Assembly: GCA_963826165.1 (NCBI GenBank)
Contig: CAWGWC010000017.1
Span: 434,001-498,000, forward strand
DNA length: 64,000 bases
Reading direction: 5' to 3'
From: JACVRW01 sp963826165
Lineage (GTDB): Bacteria; Actinomycetota; Thermoleophilia; Solirubrobacterales; Thermoleophilaceae
Part shown: one piece after another, positions 42,544 through 50,689 of the stretch
Layout: each line of letters begins with the position of its first letter
Position numbering within the stretch: the first letter of the stretch is position 1
The notes under the pieces: generated by a model
The model's input: the letters and a program-made list of their open reading frames with translations, nothing else
Told to the model about the DNA's origin: nothing
Databases searched by the model: none
Translations under genes and position numbers: made by a program

Positions 42544-43194
42544 ATGCGCACGTCACGCCTCCTTCTCCTGACGCTCTTCGCCGCCCTCGTGCTCGGCGTC
42601 GGCGGGCGGGTACTCGTACGGACCGGCTGGCAGCTGCCCAGGGGAGAGGACCTCGCGGTGGCGGGCGCGATGGCGAAGGCGCTCGGAGCGCCGTGGCTGG
42701 CCGCGGCGTGGGGCCTGGGTGCGCTGGCCGGCTCGCGGGTGCGTGGTGCGGCGGCGGGCGCAGCCGCACTGGTGCTGGGCACGCTCTGCTGGTACTTCGT
42801 GAGCCTGGCGCTGAACGGCCCGGCGGCGGTGGGCTACGTGATCCCGGTGTCGTTTGCCTGGTCGCTCGTTGCCGGTGCGGCGGGCGGCGCCTTTGGCTTC
42901 ATCGGCGCGCTGTGGCGCGACGGCAGCCCGGCGGCTCGGGCCACCAGCATCGCCCTGCTGGCGGGGGCCCTCGCGGGCGAGGCCGTGCTGCTGGCAGGCG
43001 AATGGACGGGGCGGGCCGCCCGGCTGGTGCTGATGCTGGAGCTGTTCGCGGCGGCGACCGCGCTGATGCTGTCGCGACGCCGCGCTCCGATCGCTCTGAC
43101 CCTGGCACTGTTCGTCGTCGCAGCGGTGACCGTCGCGGGCGTGGAGGACGCCGCGCGCGACACGCTGCGCGTGGTGGGCTGGCGCGGCCCCTGA
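42544..43194 (+). CDS. Multi-helix membrane protein, unknown
   Basis: A 216-residue hydrophobic protein with about six to seven helices and Ala/Gly-rich segments. No catalytic motif or family is recognised; it resembles DUF6518-type actinobacterial membrane proteins only in general layout. A GGGGGC precedes the ATG. It is followed 15 bases later by the phosphoesterase gene, which has its own TAGCGT box. Confidence 0.7.
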   Translation: MRTSRLLLLTLFAALVLGVGGRVLVRTGWQLPRGEDLAVAGAMAKALGAPWLAAAWGLGALAGSRVRGAAAGAAALVLGTLCWYFVSLALNGPAAVGYVIPVSFAWSLVAGAAGGAFGFIGALWRDGSPAARATSIALLAGALAGEAVLLAGEWTGRAARLVLMLELFAAATALMLSRRRAPIALTLALFVVAAVTVAGVEDAARDTLRVVGWRGP

Positions 43195-43209
43195 GGTAGC
43201 GTGCGGCGC

Positions 43210-43872
43210 ATGCTGGCGCTGCTCTACGACATCCACGGGAACCTGCCCGCTCTGGAGGCGGTGCTGGCCGACTGTCCCGCCGACCGCTACCTGCTCGGCG
43301 GCGACTACGCGGTGGCGGGCGCCTGGCCGGGGGAGACGGTCGCGCGGCTGCGCGAGCTCGAGCAGGCGCGCTGGATTCGGGGCAACACCGAGCGCTGGCT
43401 CGTCGACCGCTCGGACGCTCCCGAGCCCATGCACCCGATCATCGAGACCTGCCGCGAATCGCTCGGCGACGACCTGATCGCGGAGCTGTTTGCCCTGCCC
43501 GAGTCGACGGCCGAGGGCGACACCCTCTACTGCCACGCCTCGCCCGTGTCGGACATGGAGAGCTTTCTGCCCGAACCCGGCGACCAGGACGCCGGCCTGC
43601 TGATGGGAGTCGACGCGCGCCGGGTGGTGTTCGGCCACACGCACCTGCCGTTCGAGCGCACCGGCCCGGCCGGCATTGACCTGGTCAACCCGGGGAGCGT
43701 GGGTCTGCCCTTCGACGGCGATCACCGCGCCGCCTACGGGCTGGTGCATGACGACGGCGCCGTGGAGCTGCGCCGGGTGGACTATGACTGGCAGGCTTCG
43801 GCGCGGGCAGCTCGCGAACGGGTGGGCGAGCTTCCGGCGCTGCGGCTCGAGCAGGCGCGCATCGACGTCTAG
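43210..43872 (+). CDS. Metallophosphoesterase (YfcE/MJ0936-like)
   Basis: A 220-residue calcineurin-fold phosphatase. Metal motifs: LLYDIHGNLPALEAVL (D-x-H) at residues 3-18, LGGDYAV (GD), RGNTERW (GN-x-E), YCHASP and VVFGHTHLPFERT (GHTH). It is likely a broad phosphodiesterase. ATG 43210 is favoured over GTG 43201 because TAGCGT ends seven bases before it and overlaps the GTG. Confidence 0.9.
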   Translation: MLALLYDIHGNLPALEAVLADCPADRYLLGGDYAVAGAWPGETVARLRELEQARWIRGNTERWLVDRSDAPEPMHPIIETCRESLGDDLIAELFALPESTAEGDTLYCHASPVSDMESFLPEPGDQDAGLLMGVDARRVVFGHTHLPFERTGPAGIDLVNPGSVGLPFDGDHRAAYGLVHDDGAVELRRVDYDWQASARAARERVGELPALRLEQARIDV

Positions 43873-43894
43873 CTCCTCTGGTAGCTTCGCCGTG

Positions 43895-44521
43895 GTGCGG
43901 CTTTCAAAGGCCCGGGCACCGAAGAAGGACGGCCACTTCTTCGACCTCTTCGAGAAGGCGAGCGAGAACGTTCAACGGGCCGCGGCGCTGCTCGAGGAGA
44001 TGCTCAAGGCCTTCCCCGAGCGCAGTGATCTCGCCCGCCAGATTCTCGTCTGTGAGCAGGAGGGGGATCGCATCACGCGGGACATCATCGTGCGCCTCAA
44101 CCAGTCGGACGCCACGCCGGCCGACCGCCGCGACCTCCACGAGCTCTCGTCCGCGCTCGACGACGTCGTGGACTTCACCGAGGAGGTGGCGGACTACTTC
44201 GTTCTCTACAAGATCGAGGCGCCGATGGCGCAGGCCGAGGCCCTCGCGGCGGTACTGCATGCCGCCACCCGCGAGATCGCCGCGGCCATGCCTCTCCTCA
44301 GGGACTTCGACGACCTCTCGCGCCACACCATCGAGGTCAACCGGCTCGAGAACGAGGGCGATCGCGTCGTTCGCGAGGCGATCGCGTCCCTGTTCGACAC
44401 GGGCATCGATCCGATGGTCGTGATCCGCTGGAAGGACATCTTCGAGCGGCTCGAGGAAGCCATCGACGCCACGGAGCGCGTGGCCAACATCCTCGAGGGC
44501 ATCATCGTCAAGAACTCGTAG
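43895..44521 (+). CDS. DUF47/PhoU-like phosphate-transport accessory protein
   Basis: A 208-residue all-helical protein of the Pit-accessory family. Typical segments are FFDLFEKASENVQRAAALLEE (first part FFDLFEKASENVQRA), CEQEGDRITRDI with the metal-coordinating E-x3-D pattern, and NRLENEGDRVVRE as its second repeat. Such genes normally neighbour a PiT phosphate transporter, but none is adjacent here. GTG 43895 has TAGCTT seven bases upstream. Confidence 0.88.
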   Translation: MRLSKARAPKKDGHFFDLFEKASENVQRAAALLEEMLKAFPERSDLARQILVCEQEGDRITRDIIVRLNQSDATPADRRDLHELSSALDDVVDFTEEVADYFVLYKIEAPMAQAEALAAVLHAATREIAAAMPLLRDFDDLSRHTIEVNRLENEGDRVVREAIASLFDTGIDPMVVIRWKDIFERLEEAIDATERVANILEGIIVKNS

Positions 44522-45590
44522 CCAGAGCCAGCAGGCGCTCGAGGTCGGCCTCGTTCGACCAGCCTCCCACCGACGCCCGGACGTGCGTGTCACCCGGCAG
44601 GGAGCGGATCACCACCCCGTCCGCCGCCGCGCGCTCCACGAAGCCCGGGGCGTCGCGCATCGCGAAGCTGACCAGGGTGGATTCGCCTCGAGGCGACACC
44701 TCGACCCCTCGTTCGGCCAGCTGCGCGGCCAGCGTCTCGGCAAGCCCGGCGGCCCTCTGCTGCACCGTGTCGAGACCCGCTTGCTCGAGCACCTCCACGG
44801 CCGCCATGGCAAAGGCGAGCTGGTGGGGGGCGGCGAGGCCGGTGCCGAGCCGGCGGGCGTCCTCATGGAGCGGCGATTCGAGCGGGTGCTGCGGGTCCTC
44901 GAGCACGTGGTAGCCGGGCCAGGGCGGCGCCAGTCCGGGGATGGCCTGCGCCCGCGCGTAGAGGTAGCCGAGTCCGTTCGGCCCGCACATCCACTTCTGT
45001 CCCGAGGCGGCGTAGAAGTCACAGCCGAGAGCGGCGACGTCGACCGGCACCGCGCCGAGGCCCTGCGCGCCGTCCAGCAGCACCGGCGCGGGGCCGGCGG
45101 CCAGGGCGGCCGTGTCCATGACCCTGCCGGTGGCCCAGGAGACGTGCGAGCAGGCCACCAGTCTCGTCTCGGGCCGCACCTCGCCCGGCAGGGCCTCGAA
45201 CGGCACGACGCGCAGACGGACCCCCCGGGTCTCGCGCGCGAGGGCCAGCGGAGCCAGCAGGCCCGGATGCTCCTCGTCGCTCGTGAGCACCTCGTCGCCG
45301 GCTCGCAGGTCGAGGGCCAGCAGAGCGGCGTTGATCCCGTCGGTGGTGGCCCCCGTGACCGTCAGCTCCTCCGCCGAGCACCCCATCAGCGCGGCCACCC
45401 GGGCCCGAAGGGCGGCCTCGCCCTCGAGCAGCGAGTCGAAGAAGGCGCGACCGCCCCGTCCGGTCTCGGTCTGGGCGCGCAGCGACTCGATCGCCGCGTC
45501 GGCCGCGCGCGCGGGCAGCGGGCCGGTGGTCCCTGCGTTCAGATAGGCGGTGTGCTCGAGAACGGGGAACTGGGCGCGCAGGTCATCCAC
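44508..45590 (-). CDS. Class V aminotransferase family protein (cysteine-desulfurase-like)
   Basis: A 360-residue PLP enzyme. N-terminal YLNAGTTGPLP, DGAQGLGAVPVDV (Asp holding the pyridine N) and the Schiff-base Lys in SGQKWMCGPNGLGYLY near residue 199. It has no clear active-site Cys loop, so isopenicillin-N-epimerase-like or lyase activity is as likely as desulfurase. Its tail overlaps the DUF47 gene. The GTG start has TAGTAT eight bases upstream and shares a 27-base divergent promoter with the next gene. Confidence 0.87.
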   Translation of the reverse strand: MDDLRAQFPVLEHTAYLNAGTTGPLPARAADAAIESLRAQTETGRGGRAFFDSLLEGEAALRARVAALMGCSAEELTVTGATTDGINAALLALDLRAGDEVLTSDEEHPGLLAPLALARETRGVRLRVVPFEALPGEVRPETRLVACSHVSWATGRVMDTAALAAGPAPVLLDGAQGLGAVPVDVAALGCDFYAASGQKWMCGPNGLGYLYARAQAIPGLAPPWPGYHVLEDPQHPLESPLHEDARRLGTGLAAPHQLAFAMAAVEVLEQAGLDTVQQRAAGLAETLAAQLAERGVEVSPRGESTLVSFAMRDAPGFVERAAADGVVIRSLPGDTHVRASVGGWSNEADLERLLALATSS

Positions 45591-45598
45591 GCGCGCTG

Positions 45599-45608
45599 AT
45601 ACTAGGCT
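45599..45608. promoter_or_regulatory. Overlapping divergent -10 boxes
   Basis: Minus-strand TAGTAT (45599-45604, N8 to GTG 45590) and plus-strand TAGGCT (45603-45608, N9 to ATG 45618) overlap by two bases within a 27-base intergenic region, so the two directions should compete. Confidence 0.55.
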
Positions 45609-45617
45609 CCGCCGAAC

Positions 45618-46355
45618 ATGATCATCGAGCGCTCAATGCACCCAGAATGGCTGTCGAACACCTATCTCGTGGCCGACGAGGAGGGCGGGACGGCCGTGGT
45701 CATCGACGCGGGCGGCCCCTCGCAGCCGCTGCTCGAGGCGGCGGAGCGCCTGGGCGTCGACGTGAGCCTGCTGCTGCTCACCCACCATCACGTCGACCAC
45801 GTGGCCGAGGCCGACGCCTGGCGCAAGCAGCATGACGTGGAGACGATCGCTCACCCGATCGAGGCCGAGCTGATCGAGGGCGTGGACCGCACCACCGAGC
45901 CGGGAGAGATCATCGAGGCCGGAGGGCTCCGCATCGGCTCGATGCTCACACCGGGTCACACCGCCGGGATGCTCAATTTCGTGATCGACGACACCGACGT
46001 GTTCACCGGCGACACGCTGTTCCGCGGCTCGGTGGGAGGAGTGCGGGCCCCGGGCTCCACGAGCTTCGAGGACCTGCGCAGCTCGATCATGGACGGGCTC
46101 ATGCAGCTCCCGAAGGAGACGCGCCTGCACCCGGGTCACACGGAGCCCACGAGCGTCGGCGAGGAGTGGGAGCAGAACGCCTTCGTGAGGGTGTGGCGCG
46201 GCCTCGACGAGGAGGGCAGCGAGCCCTGCCGGGTCGAGGACGACGAGGCGACGCTGGTTCTCTGGGCCCCCGACTACGACGGAGGCCACAAGGCGTGGGT
46301 GCGCTGGCCCGACGGCCGCGACGACATCGTGCCGGGGAGCCGGGTCTCGCGCTGA
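45618..46355 (+). CDS. MBL-fold hydrolase, glyoxalase II-like
   Basis: A 245-residue metallo-hydrolase with THHHVDHVAEAD near residues 56-67, TPGHTAGMLNF, FTGDTLFRGSVGG and LHPGHTEPTS, the full glyoxalase II/ persulfide dioxygenase ligand set. A 45-residue C-terminal extension (VLWAPDYDGGHKAWVRWPDG) is unusual. Thiol-ester hydrolysis is likely; the substrate is open. It may be cotranscribed with the following tyrosine-degradation-associated genes. Confidence 0.88.
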   Translation: MIIERSMHPEWLSNTYLVADEEGGTAVVIDAGGPSQPLLEAAERLGVDVSLLLLTHHHVDHVAEADAWRKQHDVETIAHPIEAELIEGVDRTTEPGEIIEAGGLRIGSMLTPGHTAGMLNFVIDDTDVFTGDTLFRGSVGGVRAPGSTSFEDLRSSIMDGLMQLPKETRLHPGHTEPTSVGEEWEQNAFVRVWRGLDEEGSEPCRVEDDEATLVLWAPDYDGGHKAWVRWPDGRDDIVPGSRVSR

Positions 46356-47281
46356 GCCCGGCCGCCGGCAGCCACACCGCTCCGCGGGCGCTGCTGGAGC
46401 GGTTGATCGACCACGCCGCGCTGTTTCCGCCGGCGCAGCTGGGCATGGACGATGCGCTGGCCGAGGACCGCGCTGCTCGCGCCGCCGAGCAGTCGTGGAT
46501 GATCGGGCGCTTCGTCTGCCGCGCCTCCCAGCTCGAGGCGCTGCGGGAGGCCGCCGGCGGCTGGGAGCAGGCGCCGCGTCTGTCGGTGGTGCTGGACGGG
46601 GTGACGCCCACCGACGAGGTCAGCTGGACCGAGGCGGTGAGGGCCGACGCCGCGGTGGTCCGCGCCGCCCGCGACGACGGGGCGCCCGTCGAGGCGCTGG
46701 AGCTGCCGCTGCCCTCGCCCCGGCCGGGGTCGGCCGCGCTGCTCGCGGCGCAGAGCGCGATGTTGACCCTGCGGGTGGAGAAGTACCTCGAGCTGATGCC
46801 GGGTGAGCGCTGGCGCGACACCCTGCCCGCGACCATCGGGGCCACGGCCGCGGTCGGCGCCCGGGTCAAGTTGCGCTGCGGCGGCGCCACCGCCGAATCG
46901 ATCCCCACGATCGAGCAAGTGGCGCTGGTGATCGCCGCCAGTCGCCAGGCGGGGGTGGTGTTCAAAGCCACGGCCGGGCTGCACCACCCGCTTCGCCACG
47001 TCGACGCCGAGACCGGCCTTCCGATGCACGGCTTCCTCAATCTGCTCGCCGCGGCCGCCTTCTCTGCCGCTCACGGGTCCAGCGCCGGCACGCTCGAGCG
47101 CGTGCTGGCCCAGGAGGACCCGGCCGCGTTCACGGTGAGCGAGCGCGGCCTCGAGGCGGAGGGGCTCAGGGCGTCCACTGAGCAGATCGCCGCGGCGCGC
47201 CGCCACCTGTTCACCGGCTACGGCAGCTGCTCGTGGCGGGAGCCCGTGGAGGACCTTCAGCGGCTCGGGATGCTGGCGTGA
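46352..47281 (+). CDS. Conserved protein of unknown function beside fumarylacetoacetase, probable CTG start
   Basis: About 309 residues. Coherent protein sequence starts near 46355 (SPAAGSHTAPRALLERLIDH, then AALFPPAQLGMDDALAEDRA). No ATG, GTG or TTG lies between there and position 46403. The upstream open frame is antisense-like Arg/Gly shadow inside the hydrolase gene. A CTG at 46352 forms CTGA with the hydrolase stop, just as ATGA, GTGA and TTGA overlaps do elsewhere here. The protein lacks signal or membrane segments. The family is seen next to fumarylacetoacetase genes but has no assigned reaction. Confidence 0.75.
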   Translation: MSPAAGSHTAPRALLERLIDHAALFPPAQLGMDDALAEDRAARAAEQSWMIGRFVCRASQLEALREAAGGWEQAPRLSVVLDGVTPTDEVSWTEAVRADAAVVRAARDDGAPVEALELPLPSPRPGSAALLAAQSAMLTLRVEKYLELMPGERWRDTLPATIGATAAVGARVKLRCGGATAESIPTIEQVALVIAASRQAGVVFKATAGLHHPLRHVDAETGLPMHGFLNLLAAAAFSAAHGSSAGTLERVLAQEDPAAFTVSERGLEAEGLRASTEQIAAARRHLFTGYGSCSWREPVEDLQRLGMLA

Positions 47282-48312
47282 GCCTGGCCTACGGGGTGCT
47301 GGCCGCCGGCGGCGTCTGCGCCCGGGTGGACGGGCGTGTGCTCGATCTGTCGGAGCTCGACCCCCTGCTCGCCGGCGACTCGCTCAACCCGCTGATGGCG
47401 GCCGGGCCCGAGCTTCGCCGCGAGCTCGCCGGCCGCGTGGGCGAGGGGAGGGAGGTGGAGGCGCCCGAGCTGAGGCTTCCCTTCCGCGTGGCCGACTACG
47501 TGGACTTCTACTCGTCGCTCGCGCACGCGGAGAACCTGGGCCGGATGTTTCGCCCGGGCAGCGAGCCCCTGCTGCCGAACTGGCGTCACCTGCCGGTGGG
47601 CTACCACGGCCGTGCGGGGACGATCGTGGGCAGCGGCACCCCCGTCCGCCGGCCTCGGGGCCAGCGCGCCGCGGGCGACTTCGGCGAGAGCGCCCGGCTC
47701 GACATCGAGCTCGAGGCCGGGTTCATCGTCGGCGCGCCCAGCCGGATGGGCGAGCCGGTGGCGGTCGAGCGGGCGCTCGACCACGTGTTCGGCATGGTGC
47801 TGGTCAACGACTGGTCGGCGCGCGACCTGCAGGCATGGGAGTACCAGCCGCTGGGGCCGTTCCTGGGGAAGTCGTTCTGCACGTCGGTGAGCAACTGGGT
47901 GGTGCCGCTCGAGGAGCTGCTCGAACGCCGCGTGCCCGCGCCGCCTCAGGAGCCCGAGCCGTTGCCCTACCTGCGCGAGGAGCCCTGGGCATTCGACATC
48001 CCGCTGGAGGTCGAGCTCAACGGCACCGTCGTATCGCGCTCGAACACCCGTCACCTGTACTGGTCGATCGCTCAGCAGATCGCCCACCTGACCGTGAACG
48101 GGGCCAGCCTGCGCACCGGCGACCTCCTGGCCACGGGCACGATCTCCGGTCCCGAGCGCGAGCAACGTGGGAGCCTGATCGAGCTGAGCTGGAACGGGAC
48201 CGAGCCGGTCGAGCTGCCCGGCGGCCGGCGCAGCTTCCTCGAGGACGGCGACGAGGTGGTGCTGCGCGGCGAGCCACTCGGAGAGGTGCGCGGCACCGTC
48301 GAGGCCGTTTAG
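47278..48312 (+). CDS. fahA: Fumarylacetoacetase
   Basis: The last step of tyrosine/phenylalanine (homogentisate) breakdown: fumarylacetoacetate to fumarate and acetoacetate. Visible are the catalytic His in PVGYHGRAGTIVGSG near residue 111, the metal-binding acids in DIELEAGFIVG and VLVNDWSARDLQAWE, and the Lys/Gly loop GPFLGKSFCTS. At 344 residues it is shorter than the human enzyme (419), mainly by N-terminal trimming. The GTG overlaps the stop of the upstream unknown gene (GTGA). No homogentisate dioxygenase gene is nearby. Confidence 0.93.
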   Translation: MSLAYGVLAAGGVCARVDGRVLDLSELDPLLAGDSLNPLMAAGPELRRELAGRVGEGREVEAPELRLPFRVADYVDFYSSLAHAENLGRMFRPGSEPLLPNWRHLPVGYHGRAGTIVGSGTPVRRPRGQRAAGDFGESARLDIELEAGFIVGAPSRMGEPVAVERALDHVFGMVLVNDWSARDLQAWEYQPLGPFLGKSFCTSVSNWVVPLEELLERRVPAPPQEPEPLPYLREEPWAFDIPLEVELNGTVVSRSNTRHLYWSIAQQIAHLTVNGASLRTGDLLATGTISGPEREQRGSLIELSWNGTEPVELPGGRRSFLEDGDEVVLRGEPLGEVRGTVEAV

Positions 48313-48323
48313 ATTCGGCTCTC

Positions 48324-48731
48324 ATGCCGTCGCCGAATGTCGACCGCCTGCGCGAGACCTACTACGCGTTCGAGCACGGCCAGCTCGAGCGCATCCCCGA
48401 GCTCTTCGACCCGGAGGGCTTCTACCGCACGAGCGGAGTCTTCGTGGGGATGGACGACGAGTACCGGGGCCACGCGCGGATCGAGGAGTTCTGGCACGAC
48501 TCGACCGAGGCCTGGGAGCATCTGGCCGTCGAGATGCGACGCAGCGCGGAGTACGGCGATCGCGTTGCGGCCGAGGTCCATATGGAGGGCTTAGGCGTGG
48601 AGAGCGGCCTTGAGTTCCGCTTCGAGGCCGGCCATCTGGTCCGCTTCCGGGACGGGCTGATCGTCGAGTTCCTCGCCTTCCCCACCTGGGAGCAGGCCCT
48701 CGAGGCGGGCGCTAGGTTGGGCTCGACATGA
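48324..48731 (+). CDS. SnoaL-like / NTF2-fold protein
   Basis: A 135-residue protein of the NTF2-like fold (LRETYYAFEHGQLERIPELF, then EEFWHDSTEAWEHLAVEMRR, then VRFRDGLIVEFLAFPTWEQA). The family includes small isomerases and hydrolases and many unknown members; no catalytic residues can be fixed. TAGATT ends eight bases before the ATG, so it has its own leaderless-type promoter. Its stop overlaps the thrS ATG. Confidence 0.85.
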   Translation: MPSPNVDRLRETYYAFEHGQLERIPELFDPEGFYRTSGVFVGMDDEYRGHARIEEFWHDSTEAWEHLAVEMRRSAEYGDRVAAEVHMEGLGVESGLEFRFEAGHLVRFRDGLIVEFLAFPTWEQALEAGARLGST

Positions 48732-50641
48732 AGGTCACCCTGCCCGACGGCTCCGAGCTCGAGCTTGCCGACGGCGCCACCGGCGCCGACGCCGCTCGCG
48801 CGATCGGCGAGGGACTGGCCCGGGCGGCCCTGGGCGTGCGCCAGAACGGCGATCTGCGTGACCTGGGGGCGCCGCTCGAGGAGGGGCCGCTGGAGATCGT
48901 CACCGCCCGTGACGACGACGGCCTGTGGCTGATCCGCCACGACGCGGCCCACGTCCTGGCCACCGCGGTGCTCGAGCTCTACCCCGGGGTCAAGATCTCC
49001 ATCGGCCCTCCGATCGCCGATGGCTTCTACTACGACTTCGAGTTCCCCGAGGGGGAGAAGCTCACCGAGGATGACTTCGAGCGTGTCGAGGCCAAGATGC
49101 GCGAGCACATCGCTGCCGACGAGCAGTTCGAGCGTACGGACGTCCCGGTGGCGGAGGCGATCGAGCGCTTCCGGGCCGAGGGCCAGGACTACAAGGTCGA
49201 GCTGATCGAGGACCTGATCTCAGACGAAGGCGTGGAGACCGTCTCGCTGTACCGCAACGGCCCCTTCACCGATCTCTGCCGCGGCCCCCACGGGCCGGGC
49301 ACCAAGCGCGTCAAGGCGTTCAAGCTCCTGAGCGTGGCCGGGGCCTACTGGCGCGGCGACTCGGACCGCCAGATGCTCACGCGCGTATACGGCACGGCCT
49401 TCCTGTCGAAGGAGGACCTGACCGAGCACCTGCGCCGCCTCGAAGAGGCCCGCGAACGCGACCATCGCAAGCTGGGCCGCGAGCTCGAGCTGTTCATGTT
49501 CTCCGACCTGTCGCCCGGCTCGGCCTTCTGGCTGCCGAACGGCACCCACCTGTGGAACGAGCTCACGCGGCTCTGGAGGACGACCAATGTGGAGCGCGGC
49601 TACACCGAGGTGCGTACGCCGATCCTCTACGCGGTCGACCTGTGGAAGCAGTCCGGCCACTGGCACGTGTACCGCGACAACATGTACTTCGCCGACGTCG
49701 AGGACCGGCCGATGGGCCTCAAGCCCATGAACTGCCCGGCGCACGTGCAGATCTACAAGCGCAAGCTGCGCTCCTACCGCGATCTGCCCATCCGCTACGC
49801 CGAGCAGGGGCTGGTGCACCGGCACGAGCCCAGCGGCACCCTGCACGGCCTGCTGCGCGTGCGCCACATCACCCAGGACGACGCGCACGTCTTCTGCACC
49901 GAGGAGCAGATCGAGGAGGAGGTGCTGCGCTGTCTCGACTTCGGCTTCTTCCTCTACGACCAGTTCGGCTTCTCGCCGCGGCTCGAGCTCTCCACTCGTC
50001 CGGACAAGCGAGTGGGCAGCGAGGAGATGTGGGACAAGGCCGAGGCGGCCCTGACCGGCGCCCTCGAGAGTCGCGGCCTCGAGTACGACCTGAACGAGGG
50101 CGACGGCGCCTTCTACGGGCCCAAGATCGACGCTCACATCACCGACGCGATCGGCCGCTCCTGGCAGCTCGGAACGGTTCAGCTCGACTACTACATGCCC
50201 GAGCAGTTCGAGCTCGCCTACACCGGAGCGGACAACGCCGAGCACCGGCCGGTGATGATCCACCGGGCCTCGATGGGCTCGTTCGAGCGGTTCATCGGCA
50301 TCCTGATCGAGCACTACGGCGGCGAGTTTCCCCTGTGGCTCGCTCCGGTGCAGGCCATCGTCCTGCCGATCGCCGATCGCCACGCCGCCTACGCCCGGGA
50401 CGTGGAGCGCCGGCTGGCCGACGCCGGACTGCGAGCCCGGGTGGACGAGCGCACCGAGTCGATCCGACGCAAGATCCGCGACGCCGAGACCCAGAAGATC
50501 CCCTACATGCTCGTCGTGGGCGACCAGGAGGAGTCGGACGGGCTGGTGGCGGTGCGCCGGCACCGCGAGGGGGACGAGGGCGCCGTGCCGGTCGAGGACT
50601 TCGCCGGGCGCATCAGCGCCGCTATACTCGCTCGCGAATGA
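48728..50641 (+). CDS. thrS: Threonyl-tRNA synthetase
   Basis: Class II synthetase of 637 residues: TGS domain (residues 1-60), editing domain with HDAAHVLATAVLEL (HxxxH) near residue 76, catalytic core with zinc-binding Cys in MNCPAHV near residue 336 and the two His partners, motif 2 HRHEPSGTLHGL and motif 3 HRASMGSFERF, then anticodon domain. It is full length. TAGGTT lies nine bases before the ATG. No T-box leader is visible upstream. Confidence 0.98.
   Translation: MKVTLPDGSELELADGATGADAARAIGEGLARAALGVRQNGDLRDLGAPLEEGPLEIVTARDDDGLWLIRHDAAHVLATAVLELYPGVKISIGPPIADGFYYDFEFPEGEKLTEDDFERVEAKMREHIAADEQFERTDVPVAEAIERFRAEGQDYKVELIEDLISDEGVETVSLYRNGPFTDLCRGPHGPGTKRVKAFKLLSVAGAYWRGDSDRQMLTRVYGTAFLSKEDLTEHLRRLEEARERDHRKLGRELELFMFSDLSPGSAFWLPNGTHLWNELTRLWRTTNVERGYTEVRTPILYAVDLWKQSGHWHVYRDNMYFADVEDRPMGLKPMNCPAHVQIYKRKLRSYRDLPIRYAEQGLVHRHEPSGTLHGLLRVRHITQDDAHVFCTEEQIEEEVLRCLDFGFFLYDQFGFSPRLELSTRPDKRVGSEEMWDKAEAALTGALESRGLEYDLNEGDGAFYGPKIDAHITDAIGRSWQLGTVQLDYYMPEQFELAYTGADNAEHRPVMIHRASMGSFERFIGILIEHYGGEFPLWLAPVQAIVLPIADRHAAYARDVERRLADAGLRARVDERTESIRRKIRDAETQKIPYMLVVGDQEESDGLVAVRRHREGDEGAVPVEDFAGRISAAILARE
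50623..50628 (+). promoter_or_regulatory. -10 box (TATACT) inside the end of thrS
   Basis: TATACT ends nine bases before an ATG at 50638. It probably starts the infC-rpmI-rplT transcript. Confidence 0.5.
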
Positions 50642-50667
50642 GCTGCAGCAACACTCCGCGCTCTTGA
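50638..50667 (+). CDS. Possible leaderless 9-residue leader peptide before infC
   Basis: ATG overlapping the thrS stop reads MSCSNTPRS and a stop, ending 22 bases before infC. Geometry (TATACT, nine bases, ATG) equals that of other probable leaderless starts. It could couple or gate infC translation. Chance occurrence cannot be excluded. Confidence 0.35.
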   Translation: MSCSNTPRS

Positions 50668-50689
50668 CGGCAATCCCTGGCCGCAACTA

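Noticed and set aside
48600..48727. T-box leader upstream of thrS
   Set aside because: The upstream 128 bases are coding for the SnoaL-like protein, whose stop overlaps the thrS ATG; no room for or trace of T-box elements.
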